NCBI GenBank assembly: GCA_025618425.1
Contig: CM046852.1
Location: 507,704 to 571,703 of the forward strand
Direction of reading: 5' to 3'
Origin: Heliocidaris tuberculata
Lineage: Eukaryota > Echinodermata > Echinoidea > Camarodonta > Echinometridae
DNA: 64,000 nt
The notes below the pieces were generated by a model that made no database searches, had not been told where the DNA came from, and saw nothing but the letters and a program-made list of their open reading frames with translations. The position numbers and the translations under genes were made by a program. The number at the start of each line of letters is the position of its first letter. Positions within the stretch are counted from its first letter, which is position 1. This document shows, piece by piece, positions 35,792 to 47,501 of the stretch.

Positions 35792-36427
35792 CTTAAGCCG
35801 CAACTCCTTCTCGAAATCGTCATGTGACTTTATCTTGTGATCACGATGACCGATGATCACGCACTTGAAACAGACCTGCACCTTACAATCCTCGCAGAAC
35901 ATATCTTTGTCCTCCTGTTTATGGATCGAGCACTTCTCGGAGGAATGACCAATGCTGACCTTCCCTTCGGTGATATCCTGTATTGATATGATCTCATGAC
36001 CTTCGAAGAACAGCTTTAGTTGCTTGTGGCCAACATGGCATTTATCACACATGTATGTATTGCATGTTATACAGAAAGAAATAGCCACTTCCTGGAGTTT
36101 GCAGACAGTACATAATTGACGATTCTCCAGGACGGCATTGACCCCTCCAGATTTGGCATGGAAGTCGTCTACGAACCCGTTGACCTTTACATCGGATAGG
36201 AGATCATCAACGCGGTTTACTGACAACTTCGTGACTTTCCTACAGAGAGGGCAGACCATGTGGTCAAGGTCCTGATGGGATAGGTCGTATTTCTTGAGAC
36301 ATTTCCGACAGAAGGTATGTCCGCAAGAGGTCAGAAGGGTTGCATCATCGAAGATATCAAGACAAAGTGGACACATCAAGCCTTGTGAAGGGTTCGAAAT
36401 TTCCTCTTCTTCCTGCTTCTCGGCCAT
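35792..36427 (-). CDS. TRIM-type gene B, exon 1: RING, B-box 1, B-box 2
   Basis: 212 codons from ATG 36427 to the donor at 35792. RING ligands are C19, C22, C35, H37, C40, C43, C59 and C62. B-box 1 ligands are C106, C109, C119, C122, C127, C130, H134 and H144. B-box 2 ligands are C166, H169, C178, C181, C186, C189, H194 and H197. All are present, as expected of an active E3 ubiquitin ligase. An in-frame upstream Met at 36544 is rejected: paralogues start at the MA(A/E)K position, and the chosen ATG has good context (accATGG). Splicing to 29101-27701 gives a 678-residue protein. B is the most diverged family member and, with E, one of two without visible damage. Confidence 0.9.
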
Positions 36428-39230
36428 GGTTGGAATGTGCGAATTTCTAGCAAAGTATAAAGAAAACAGGCCGGCAAAGAATCTTCTAGAAATCAACTTT
36501 TTGAATATTACATTCCACTTTGCTGTGAAGTTTATTGTGTACAAGAAGAATAATTGTAGAATGCTGGTACAAATATGTTTGATTCTGAACTATGCCTGGA
36601 TTAATATAAAACTCTGAAAGCGTCAAACTGCAAGAGTTCTCTATCCAACTGTAAAGATTTATCCCTCAATACACCACCATACCGCAGTAACAGTGAAAAC
36701 CCAGCCGCATGAACAAATCTGCATGTCATTCCCTGTTTTGTACATGAACTAATGCCCTGAACAGTGGTGGGTTTTCCCAGAGATCACGTAATGTGCCTTT
36801 GACCTCGATGTTACTGTGGAAAGTTTCAATCAGTTGGCGTTATCATGTTCAGCATGTCGTTGACATTGCACCAAACTTGTTTCTATTCGAAGTTCAGTCT
36901 TGAACTTTAAAAATGGTGTATCCAAAGTTAAACAGCAGTGGGCAAAAATAAAATGCTATGACGTAGGTAGCCCCATGCACATGCCCCAAAGAAACCAGCA
37001 CTACGATGAGCTAAACTGGGGAATGATGTCCCAGTTACCCCGTCCCCCCCCCCCCCCCCCACCAAAAAAAAAAAAAAAGAGGGGGGAAAGAAAAATAGGA
37101 ACTAAATGGAATGAAAAGTGAAATACAACATAAACATTGATGTGAATACATAGATGGATAGATAATAGATAAAGATATGTAAAAGGGCAGTTTTCAACGT
37201 CCATTTTCCTGCAAGCAGAAGATTCACTAGTCTAAAACAATTGGATAGTTTTGTTTGTTTTTTACCTCTCTGGGGCGGCAAAGGTCGTAGTAGACTGGCG
37301 CTACCTAAGCTGGATAAGTCACTGGTAACAGAAGGTGGGGCAGCATGACAAAATATTTGTTCGAACTCTAAATTCATATTTGTCATGAATACACAAGTCA
37401 GTTTATCATTGAAGGGGATGAAATAGGATTAGGTCCGAGCTATTTTTATAGCAAATCGATCGCAAATGATTCTATCGATAGTATAGTTACAATCCCTTGA
37501 ATACCCCTATGCTTGCATTTGCCATTGTAATCAAATTTAAATGAAGTTGATGTTAATTCAGATTAATTGTAATGTTCTGTCAGACGGCCCTGATTTTCAA
37601 CAATTTCTACCCCAAATTATAATCTAGGCTTTAGCTTCTATAACCGTTACAAACACCCGGCACACTTGAATAAATAATTCACATCGGGTACCCACTCACT
37701 ATCTCATTTAAAATAAAATACACTCTACATTGTAATCATGGCTGTAGCTCCAGCAGCCATGACCAACACACAACACATTTTAAGAAATATTGTCCATTAT
37801 CAGGTACTCAATCACTACACCTGGGTCGAAAGAGACTCCTGTCGATATGCACCGCGAAGGAATTCGAAACCTGAATGACATTCAGTTCCCGTAATCATTC
37901 TCATCATTATCATCATCATCATGTTGGTTGTCATCCACGTCATCCACTATCAATATGCATCAATTCAATAACTATTCAAAGGATAAGACATGAAGACACA
38001 TTTCTGAGAATACACCGCTTAGATTTAATAGAATGCTATGTCGTTAATAAGTATAATAACAGTGTCCGATTATGCCCATATCACGATCATTTGCTAGATG
38101 AATAAAAATAATAATAGTATCTTTATCAGCAAATTTTATTATCGATAATATCATCATCATTACCATCTACATTCATTCATTCTTCTTCTTCCTCCTCCTC
38201 CTCCTTCTGATCAGTATCACCTTCGGTGTCATCATTGTTAATCTTATCATTATCAATGTCAGTAACCATCATAAAACAGATCAATATTAGATTTGAAATG
38301 GCAGCATAGCATAGCATAACGTAGTGTGCTTGTTGTTCGTACAACTTTCTAATTAAAAATAAAAAGAAAAAAAAAGAAAGAAAAATAATCATCTCTGAAA
38401 CAAGTGTATATGACATTGCTCTATAACATCATATATTATTATTGGCAAACATAATTTGAAGCATGTAGATGTGTACATAATAATGAAATTATTGCAGTAC
38501 GTAGTAGTATTTACTAGTAGCAGTTGTACTTGTAGTAGTAGTAGTAGTTGTTGTTGTTGTTGTTGTAGTAGTAGTAGTAGTAGTAGTAGTAGCAGCAGCA
38601 GCAGCAGCAGTAGTAGTATAGTAGTAGATTTAATTATTTGAAAACCACAAAGTTTACCACAAAGCTTATTGTGGCTAAATGATTAGCTAAATCATTAATG
38701 CAGTACATGCATATAAATTATGCATTTTATATTACATATGATACGGCTCAGTATATGAATTGAAATGTTAGGAGTAAACATTATCTGGATCATAATTTGC
38801 TTCTATACTACAAGCTATTGCAGAGAACGACACGCATGCCATTCTTATGAATTCCCCCGGTTCTAAATATCACAGAAAAGTAATTAAATATTTCGTACTT
38901 TCATCAACACAATATAAAACATTCTTTTACAATCATCGATTATGCAACTGTAAACTGCAATCATGACAATAATAATATTTCGAATAACTGTTTTTACACT
39001 TAGTGGTACCTATCTACATGATCTAGTCACATGTACTGATCGAAGCCCTTTATCCTCAAAGTTATATTCTTCTTCGTCTATTTATCTTTGTGTTTATCCA
39101 GGGATGCCCGATCATTGATAAAACAAGGGTAAACATGAGAGCCATTATCATAGCTATCCTTCTTCATTTGATATTATCCCTCTTTTTTTCAAACAAAATG
39201 AAAGAAAACAGTTAGCATACACGAATGGTT
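36428..39230. repeat. Duplicated spacer upstream of gene B (diverged)
   Basis: Collinear but diverged relative to the A, C, D and E spacers: gtgggttttcccagagatca at about 36768, a poly-C/poly-A region at about 37047-37078, gggtacccactcactatctc at about 37686 and cgaaggaattcgaaacctga at about 37854. Holds an (AGT)n/(TTG)n/(AGC)n compound microsatellite at about 38510-38630. It lacks the reverse-transcriptase insertion of C and D. No gene seen. Confidence 0.78.
38510..38630. repeat. Compound triplet microsatellite (AGT/TTG/AGC)
   Basis: Runs of tag, then ttg, then tag, then agc triplets. It sits at the same spacer position as the (AAT)n of A and the long (AGT)n tracts of C and D. Confidence 0.93.
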
Positions 39231-39929
39231 AATAAACCTACTAGGTGAATATCACATTTCGATCAGAAATCCACTTCATTCAAATATTTTGTGTGCTATT
39301 GCTTCCTGGTTCATTCTCAAATGGCAAAATACACTGCCTTGTATATATCTGTCAAACCGTGTACGAGATTAGAGTTGGATTTTTTTTAAATGGTGAAAAC
39401 TCGTCATCATGATAACTATACTGTTGCACAGTGTATCGTGAAATGCTTATATTTTGGAGCCTTCGTTCCACTAATCGCTGACGAACTTTGGACCTCGATC
39501 TCATCCACGCATGAAATTATTTGCACATATAGGCGCTTTTCAACACAAATGATTTTTTATAAATTGCAAAAGTTTATTGGCGATCGTGAAATATATTGAT
39601 ATCATCATTATCCTATAGAACTAGTTTGCAGTTTAACTCAGTTATTCTACCGATATTGATCATGTTCCCGACAAGCATGGGCATCACAGATAAATAGAAA
39701 GCACAACAAAATGACTTAAGGTTATCTACTAAAGTTAAAGTGAACTGGTAAACAGGCTAGTATACATTTTGTAGGCTACAATGTTTTTTTTTTTTTGTGT
39801 GTGTTGTCTTTTTTAATACTGAGTCGACTTCGCACTCTATTTCTTTATTGTGTCTTCTCTCTCAGCTTTATCTGTATACCTCTTCCTTCTGATATATCAT
39901 TCTTTGAGACCTTTCTGACCCCCCCCCCC
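39231..39929. other. Intergenic, no gene seen
   Basis: AT-rich unique-looking DNA. The 69-codon frame at 39390-39599 has no similarity I recognise and no repeat support. Confidence 0.5.
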
Positions 39930-39973
<44 letters not shown>

Positions 39974-40500
39974 GCTCCTGGTCTCAATTGCTCACATCTG
40001 TCTGTCTTCCCGTCTCTCTCTCTAGTCTGCACGCACAGACCATAATTTGACACTTTATCAGAAAAGCATTGTCTTGAGAGAAGCCTAACCCAACCTACTG
40101 GTCGTTTCAATATTGGTCAGGAGCAGCTATAATACACGGCATATGGTAGTCTTACAGTGCAGACACTCATTTACCACTGACCAGGGTTTGTGCCTGCAAA
40201 CTAGTCTCCCCCCCCCCCCTCTCTCTCGCTCCCCTCTTTCTTCAACATCTCTCCCTCCCCCCATCTCTCTCTCTCCCCCCCCCCCTCTCCCTTCAACATC
40301 TCTCCCCCCCCCCTTTCCTTCAACATATCTCTCTCTCTCTCTTCCCCATTCTCTTTCACTCCCTCCCCCATTTTCTCCCTTTCCTCTCTCTCTCTCTCTC
40401 TCTCTCATTCTCTGCCAACTCCAAATCTCTCCTTCTTTATCTCACTCCCTCTTTGTTTTCTCTCTCTCTCCCTCTCTCAATCTATCTCTTCCTTCCATTC
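39930..40500. repeat. Pyrimidine-rich (CT)n/(C)n tract
   Basis: About 570 bp dominated by CT and C runs on the plus strand, with internal tandem pieces (ccttcaacatctctc three times near 40230-40330). Overlapping Ser/Pro/Leu and Arg/Glu/Gly frames on the two strands are repeat artefacts. Confidence 0.92.
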
Positions 40501-41320
40501 AACAATCTAAAACAAATGCTTATCTATTTCTCAAAAGAAAGATGCAAAATAAGGTAATAAAATTTGTTTGTGCAGTGTCATATTTATATAACATCACATT
40601 ATCAGGCACAATATGAACATAATGTTTATCACTATGTACTGTTCCCTATACAAAAATAGGTCACTGTTTGCATGTTGCTGTATACACATGACATAATATA
40701 CAGTTGGGGTTTATTAACAGAAATGAGTTGGACAAATTCCTGCATTCTTTTGATGAGAGACATACACATGAAATACTTTGACCTGCAAATACTCACATGT
40801 AGATTTTACACAAACAATTAATGTACTGGAAATTCTCTTTACAGTACAAAAGTGAATAAACATGATACAAAGAGCAAGTTTAATAGATTCTGATACAAAC
40901 ATTGCATTAATGTGTTCAATAGTGAACCATGTCATTATACATATACCAAATAACACTACACATCGCATACCATACAGGCAGTTCATAATATATGTTAAAA
41001 TCAACACAAACACTTTTTATATAATCATGATCAACATACAAGCTTTTTAGTATAAGAAATACAACAGTAATATACAACTTAATTGCACAACTTTTTCCAG
41101 ATTAAAATATTGATGATACCAGTGAATAAGAAACTCTACCTTAAGACAAAAATTGATATTCAAAATTTGGATTACAGGACATAGACGATGCTAAAGTGTT
41201 AACTATAAAACTTTCTTTTAGTATAGATTTTCCTCATATCCACTATCATTCAAACATACTGAAGAAGCTGGTGACAAAGAATTTTAAAAAATGTTGTTTT
41301 TGGTGTATCCACATTAAAAA
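40501..41320. other. Intergenic, no gene seen
   Basis: AT-rich sequence. The 99-codon minus-strand frame at 40714-41013 has no recognised family, and its overlapping plus-strand frame is equally unsupported. Confidence 0.5.
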
Positions 41321-41493
41321 TAATAATAGTGGGTTCTTGTATAGCGCACATGTCTGTACCCAAATACCTCACCTGGGTCGAGTGTGGCAAATGTAGATTA
41401 ATGTCTCGCCAAAGTATGTTAGAGCTGTGGCAGGGATTCGAACCCCAGACCTTGTGGCTCAGTCTGGTGACTTATCCACTAGACCACAACACC
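41321..41493 (-). mobile_element. tRNA-derived SINE
   Basis: On the minus strand the head starts ggtgttgtgg, has an A box tggtctagtgg (41486-41476) and a perfect B box ggttcgaatcc (41444-41434). These are the two parts of a type 2 Pol III promoter. The anticodon arm is degenerate (ccagac / gtctgg with an oversize loop), so it is not a working tRNA. The tail tgcgctatacaagaaccc followed by (ATT)n matches the 3' end of the retrotransposon at 7270-8165, the likely mobilising partner. Confidence 0.87.
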
Positions 41494-42968
41494 TCTACAT
41501 AAGTAAGCATTAAGAGAAAAACAGAGGGTAAAATCAATATTTTTTCCCCTTAATAATCAAAACAATATAGCTATACAGCCGCATCAAGCATTGTAGTGAG
41601 CAGGCAATTAAACCTTGATACCTGTCATCATTTTCAGGCCTGGGGGTGGGGGAGGGGGGGGGGTTGCCTCAGTGTCTCTAACCTTTAACTCTCTTTATAT
41701 GTTCTTGTTTGACCTTTAAAAAATGTCTTTGGTGTGAACAAAAGAAAAGAAAATGTCTGAAAACCACAAGCAATGATCCATACGATAACTAAGGAGTCCG
41801 TGTGAAGTCTCATTTATCGTGAGTTTAACAGAGCATGCAATGCACAGATTGACATCAGTGTATATGCATAATTATATGACATGTCATTTGCATATATAGT
41901 GTATGAACAAAATTAAAGCTCCATCCCATACAGGTGTGTATTTCAAGAATATGTAATATCTTTAAGAGGGGAAAAATATGTTTTCATTAAAAAATACATG
42001 CCAGTTAGCACCCCCCCCCCCCTGCAAATTTCTTCCAGTGCCATGACAACAAATGAATGGTTTTATGGTAATATTTTTATTTCATAATAAAATAATAAAA
42101 ATACTTTCAAATTTCATTATTACGTTAGCTTTGGCATTTCGTGCTAATTGGCTGATATCTGAGTCTCAACCCATTCATTTTTTCTTCAGTATTTTTATAT
42201 GTATTTAATAATATATTTCTCTATTTCTACATTACTAAAATTTAGAAAATGTCCCCTGACTGGAAGCGCGAACAAGGGAAGGCCTACATGTACATTTTTT
42301 TTTCAAAAACCGCCACAACACAAAGATGCAGTATATTTTTATACATATAAAGCACACACATACACCCTGGCTAACAATTGCCCTAAATATGATATCGTTG
42401 TTTGCCAAATAGAATGGCTTTAGCACACTGGCAGATGGGAGGCAGAATCGGCTTGTGTCCCCCAACCCCCCAAAAAACAACAAACAAAAACAAAACCAAA
42501 AAACCCCAAGTGGCATATCTCGAGTACACAGCCGAAAATAGTTTGCCACCCCTTTTAAAATTTACTACCAAAAAGGCACCTGGAAAACATGATAATCCAT
42601 TTTGCTTCACAGACTTTATTTTCATATTTGTGCCCCCTAATAAATCCACCTCTGCTTTAGCAGAATAGTTTAGTATAAGAATTCCCTTGCCCAAGCATTT
42701 CTGTTCGGCACACAACATTGTCATACATGTACCGGCCTACCTTCCACAGCAAAAAGTAAAGAATCTCACAAGGCAGTTAAGAATTACAATATATTGGTAT
42801 GCTATTACAAAGAAGTTTTTTTCTTTTCTTTTTTTTTTTTCTCTCTCTCTTTTTTTGTTAAAGGATGGGAAATCTTGGGATGATACATTGGTTTGAATAC
42901 CATAGAACAGGAATCATTTCTCCTGCATACGAATGGTTGGCAGCTATGTAATGTTGTATACACATATG
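41494..42968. other. Intergenic, no gene seen
   Basis: Contains a poly-G run at about 41641-41663, a poly-C run at about 42010-42021 and a T/CT-rich stretch at about 42818-42856. Overlapping short frames on both strands at 42235-42724 have no recognisable similarity. Confidence 0.5.
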
Positions 42969-43356
42969 CACGGCTGTCAACTTTGGGGAACTGCTTGGAG
43001 GGAGATTTTTTTCTCTCTCTCACCAGCCCTCCAAAAGCAGGGCTGTCAACCTTGGGGAACTGCTTGGAGGGAGATTCGTGATTTTTTTTTCTCTCGCCTG
43101 CCCTCCAAAAGTCGCTTAGTGGGGGGGGGGGGGGGGGGAGGGGGCTGAAAGTTTTTAAAAGTCACTCAGTTGGGGCTATCATTTTACACGTTTGGAGGGA
43201 GGTTTTTTCATAAAGCGGGAGATTTACATGCTTGGCGGGAGAGCGGGAGGAAGGGCGTGGTGGCGGGAGTCTCCCGCTTTGACGCTGGAAGGACGGCGGG
43301 AGAATTAGCGTCGTGGCGTGAGACTCCCTCCAAATGCGGGAGGGTTGACAGCCCTG
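42969..43356. mobile_element. 388-bp inverted-repeat element with CAGGGCTGTCAAC termini
   Basis: Left end cacggctgtcaac and right end gttgacagccctg, with CATATG directly repeated outside (42963-42968 and 43357-43362). Inside, a 69-bp segment is tandemly duplicated (ggctgtcaac at 42972 and 43041), with a long poly-G at about 43121-43138 and repeated sggcgggag motifs. Termini resemble hAT elements, but the flanking repeat is 6 rather than 8 bp. No transposase. Confidence 0.75.
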
Positions 43357-43545
43357 CATATGTAGTACAAGAATGGTCTATCCATGCAACTACTTCCATG
43401 TAGCTGAATTCAAATGGTATAAGAAACTTAACGTCACATAGTAGTATGGGTTCTCATGGATAATTGGACACCATTGGGGTGTTTACCTTATGCAAGTGAC
43501 CGGAAATGCCAGACTCATTTTCCCCCATAGACTCAGTGTTAGACT

Positions 43546-43567
43546 AAAGCGTATGGCCATACGCTTT
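43546..43567. repeat. 22-bp perfect palindrome
   Basis: aaagcgtatgg / ccatacgcttt with no spacer. 43363-44100 otherwise shows the diverged 3' flank of gene C, resembling the flank of B (27440-27700), and no other gene. Confidence 0.8.
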
Positions 43568-44103
43568 CGTAAATGGGAGTATTCATTCATAGATATCTTA
43601 ATAATAGCATTATATATATATTTGAAAACCTCTCTATGCCTGGCTATTTATTTATCCTTCTGATCATCATTATACAAGACAGGTATCAAAATTCAACAAT
43701 TTATTAAATCAAGCCTCAACAAAGTTACCGAATCCCTTTAATGATGAACAAGAACCATGACAATTGGATCACACATTTATCACATTACCATTCGTGAGAT
43801 ATTAGATATAGTGAAAAGATAATTGCGTAAATCAAAGTACATTATTTTTCAAAATTCATGAATATAGCGATTTGCATATCTATTACAGTACTTCAGGTAC
43901 ATTGTATACAATTATCTATCACCTACGAGCGTAAATAATAAACTTAAGATCATGCTAAACTTTTTATGTGTAATTAGAAAAAAAGGAAGGAGGTATTATT
44001 TTCAAAGATTAGGAATGTTCAAGAAAATAATTCATGTTAAATCGCTTGGAATGCGAATCTTACGTTCAGGGAACTGAGTTATAGAGAGTTCGAAAAATTT
44101 GAT

Positions 44104-45368
44104 TTACATCACTACTTTGATGAAATACAGTTTGTTCAAACAAGCAAAAGCAAGCATGGTTGGAGAGAGGGAAACCAGGTAACACCAATAATCATTGAGT
44201 ATCAGGTTCAATGCATTGAACTGAACTCTCTCCTTCAGTTTCAGACCATCAAGGTCATAGAGCCTGATCACCACTTTACAGTTCTTACGATCAACACTGG
44301 CTACATACACCCTGTCCTGCTCGTCCACGGTAGCATACAGGTAGACATCGCTTGGAGCTTGTAGAGACTTCCCAGCATTCCCATTCCTGTCATAGACTGT
44401 CACCATGCTTGGATTGCTGTAATCACATGAACTTGTGATGATCATACCCGCTTTGGTTGCATATGCCTGGCTTGTGATGTTGTGTCTCGTTGGGACTGTG
44501 TGTTTAAGTGTGCTTCCTGTAGGGTCATAGATGTAGACGTGGCTTGTGAAGTGTGTTATAAGGATTTCATCTGATGGACTTCTGCTTAATTGGAAAGAAC
44601 TTTTGCCCACTCTGATAGTTGATATCCTGGACCCATTTGGAGAATAGATGTGTACTTCAGTATTACCCGTCGATATACATAGCGTCCTATCTCTTTGAAA
44701 CACAAGACCATAACATAAGGCATCGCTTGATACACCTGCATACTGCTGCTGCTGTTTACGATTTGAATCAATGATATCTATACCATGTGCATCATAATAT
44801 CCAATAGCCACACTGTCATCAGAGTATTTGGTCATCCCGTTCATTCCACCCGTTCATTCCACCACGTATAGTAAATCACTTTCAACTCGGGATCTGGCTC
44901 TATCATTTTCCCAAGATCAAGACAAGTATCATCTGCAGGCTGGAATCTCTTCTTCTGTGCTTTCTCTGTTATGGCGGCTGCCGAGGTTCGATCAGCAACC
45001 TTCTTCAACATGCCTTCCAGCTCCTCACAGAGCAACGTGTGAGCAGATAGACTATCCCTCTCAAGACGACCCAGTCTGTCATTAGCCACCAGATCCACCG
45101 AACTACAAATGCTTTTGATAGTCTGTCGGTCGTTAGATTTCAGAGCGTTGAGATCGTCATCGAAACTACGCTCTAGAGCATTGATTTGCTCAACGAGTAT
45201 ACGTTGATTTTCTTCTAGTTGCTTGGCCTTGGTATGATAGGCTTGGCTGACATCTCCCCGTAGTTTCTGTATGGCAGTGTGTACTTCAATACGCTGCGAC
45301 TCCACATTCTGTATGTTCTTCTCCAGTTCTAATTTCTTGTTTGTACAACGTTGGACAAGATCATTCAC
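44104..45368 (-). pseudogene. TRIM-type gene C, exon 2, frameshifted
   Basis: Acceptor ttttcag|GTG at 45369/45368. Frame 1 (45368-44841) encodes the coiled coil and linker (KKRFQPADDTCLDLG) and then runs into WNERVE and a stop. The propeller continues in another frame from ATG 44844 to 44104 (SDDSVAIGYYDAHGID to KLYFIKVVM), with no further stop. The break is a 13-bp tandem duplication (cgttcattccacc, 44838-44850 and 44851-44863) plus a nearby loss of about 8 bp relative to E, net +5. Stop and downstream ATG overlap as ATGA. The rest of the propeller is well preserved, so inactivation looks recent. A truncated RING/B-box/coiled-coil product remains possible. Confidence 0.87.
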
Positions 45369-46713
45369 CTGAAAATAGAAAGTTGTTTTGGTTTTTTTTA
45401 AATGAAATGAATGATTCATCCTTTCTCATGGGCCAGAGGGAACACATGCCCCGGGCTGCAATTGAGGGCGGGGGCGGGGGGGGGGCATAATTCCTAGAAA
45501 CGACACTGGTTACATGCAGTCATGATGAAACACACGTTACAGTAAATAATTTTTTTAAAGTACAACACAGACCTATGTGAAACAGCACCCTGAGTGCGTG
45601 ACAGAAAAGGAAGAGGTATGGTTGACTTACTCATTTTGGTAATCTAGATGAAATCAATTTTATCTACTATATATTTTTTCTTTAATCAATGGTATCCATC
45701 ATTATCCAAAAAAAAAGAACTGTAAATGATGAAACTTAGTGAAACTCGTCTTGCTTGAAGTGTACCAGCGTGAAATATATTTTAATAGTTGATGAAAAAA
45801 AGTTCCAGTGGTCATTTCGCCTTCCAGCATTAGTATAGGTAAAATTGATTCCTAGTTTCTCGTCCGGATATTTTTTTTAAAATAGGAGCTGGGGTTCCAT
45901 GTTGCTGTACATGAAAATGCTGTAGGGTCAAATTCCACAGAAATTTTCTTCATTTAATTTTATTTGTACATGCTTTGCAGAGGTTTAAAAAAAAGGTGAA
46001 ATTGCATTACATTGATGATTTTGCTTCCTCACATTCTTATTTATTATATTTCAGAACAAAAATACAAAATAATATTTTTTAAAAATTGAGGCTTGCCGAA
46101 AAAAGGAAGGAAGAGGGGACGAGAAACTAGTAATTAATTTTATTTGGCCTTAGTGTTCCAATAATCTATAATAGTATTATGTCCACAAAGGATTCTACAC
46201 GGATTTACTCGATAAAGCCATTTTTCTTCTTCTTCCTTTTTTACATTTATCACTAAAGCTATACTATCATTTTCTGATGTTACAAAATATCAAATGAATT
46301 ATTGTTATTTTGGCTTAAATTGCGACGATAACAAAGTTGGTGCTAATAATCAGGCCGTAACTTAAATAATAATCATAGTATCACAAGAATTAATGTTACT
46401 TTCTTTACCCATTTTTTTTACGCGGTGTACTGATTACGGCTGCCGGAGCTATAGCCAGGGTAATAATATCCAAACCCTTTGGAAGCACATAGGGACGTGA
46501 TATCATAATGTGATATGCGCTATACAAGAACGGATTATTATTATTATTATTATTACTAAACAGTGAAAGAAAGAAACACCGTTAATGATGAAAAGCGGGT
46601 AAAATATTTTTAGTTATTACATCTCATATGAAAATATTATATTCAAATCTAATGTTTGTTTAGTATAAGAATACTCGAAATACATGTGGTAAAATGTTAT
46701 GAGGGAGACTAAC
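45369..46713 (-). other. Gene C intron
   Basis: Donor AAG|GTTAGT and acceptor TTTTCAG, phase 0, about 1.35 kb. It is closely similar to the D and E introns except for an inserted retroelement tail at about 46427-46552. Confidence 0.85.
46427..46552 (+). mobile_element. SINE/retroelement 3' tail in the gene C intron
   Basis: About 125 bp absent from the aligned D and E introns (tacgcggtcgattaatcacc there). It ends tgcgctatacaagaacggat followed by (ATT)n, the same tail type as at 41321-41493 and 7270-7330. No tRNA-like head is seen, so it is 5'-truncated. Confidence 0.75.
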
Positions 46714-47352
46714 CTTAACCTGTAATTCCTTCTCGAAGTCCTCATGTGACTTTATCTTGTAATCACGATGACCGATGATTACGCACTTGAAACAGACCTG
46801 CACGTTACAATCCTCGCAGAACATATCTTTGTTCTCCTGTTTATGGATCGAGCACTTCTCGGAGGAATGACCAATGCTGACCTTCCCTTCGGTGATATCC
46901 TGTATGGATAGGATCTCATGACCTTCAAAAAGTTCTGCTAGATGTTCATGACAATGAACACATTTTTCGCACATGTATTTGCTACAGGTTCTGCAGAAGG
47001 ACATAGCCTGTTCCTGGAGTTTGCAGACAGTGCATTTTTGCCGCGTTTCCAAGACGGAATTGGCTCCCCCACAATTTTCGTAGTAGTTGTCTACGAGTCC
47101 GTTGACCGTCACATTAGATAGAAGATCATCGATGCGGTTTGCTGACAACTTCGTATCTTTCCTACAGAGAGGACAGGTCATGTGATCAAGGTCCTGGTGG
47201 GCTAGGTCGTATTTCTTGAGGCATTTCCGACAAAAGGTGTGTCCGCAAGAGGTTAGCAGGGTAGCATCGTCGAAGATATCAAGACATAGTGGACACGTCA
47301 AACCTTGTAAGGCGTTCGGAACTTCGTCTTCTTTCTTCTTCTTGGCAGCCAT
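46714..47352 (-). CDS. TRIM-type gene C, exon 1: RING, B-box 1, damaged B-box 2
   Basis: 213 codons from ATG 47352 (gcagccATGG) to the donor at 46714. The RING (CPLC, CGHTFCRKC, CPLCRK) and B-box 1 (CTVC, FCRTC, CEKC, HEH) are intact. In B-box 2 the last zinc-ligand histidine is tyrosine (GHRDYKIK, against GHRDHKIK in B, D and E), a single G-to-A change on the plus strand at the cttgtaatcacg site. Reading on past the donor gives an intronic tail that should not be counted as protein. Together with the exon 2 frameshift this marks C as a pseudogene or a truncated product. Confidence 0.82.
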
Positions 47353-47493
47353 GGCTGCACTAGTACGAATATCTAGAAAATTACAGAAAACAGCCTGACT
47401 TGCAGATGATCTTGTATTGTAGAAATCAACGCTATGATGTGAAGTTTGTTGTGTCCGAGATGAATATCTGTAGAATATTGATACAACTATATA

Positions 47494-47501
47494 TATTTAT
47501 A
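47494..47501 (-). promoter_or_regulatory. TATA-like box of gene C
   Basis: TATAAATA, about 142 bp before the ATG, identical in sequence and place to genes A and E. Confidence 0.55.

Noticed and set aside
39795..40616. Ser/Pro/Leu-rich and Arg/Glu/Gly-rich ORFs
   Set aside because: Both are translations of the same CT-rich low-complexity tract, one per strand.
41401..41493. Functional tRNA gene
   Set aside because: A and B boxes are present, but the anticodon arm is degenerate, the acceptor stem does not close, and a LINE-type tail follows. It is a SINE.
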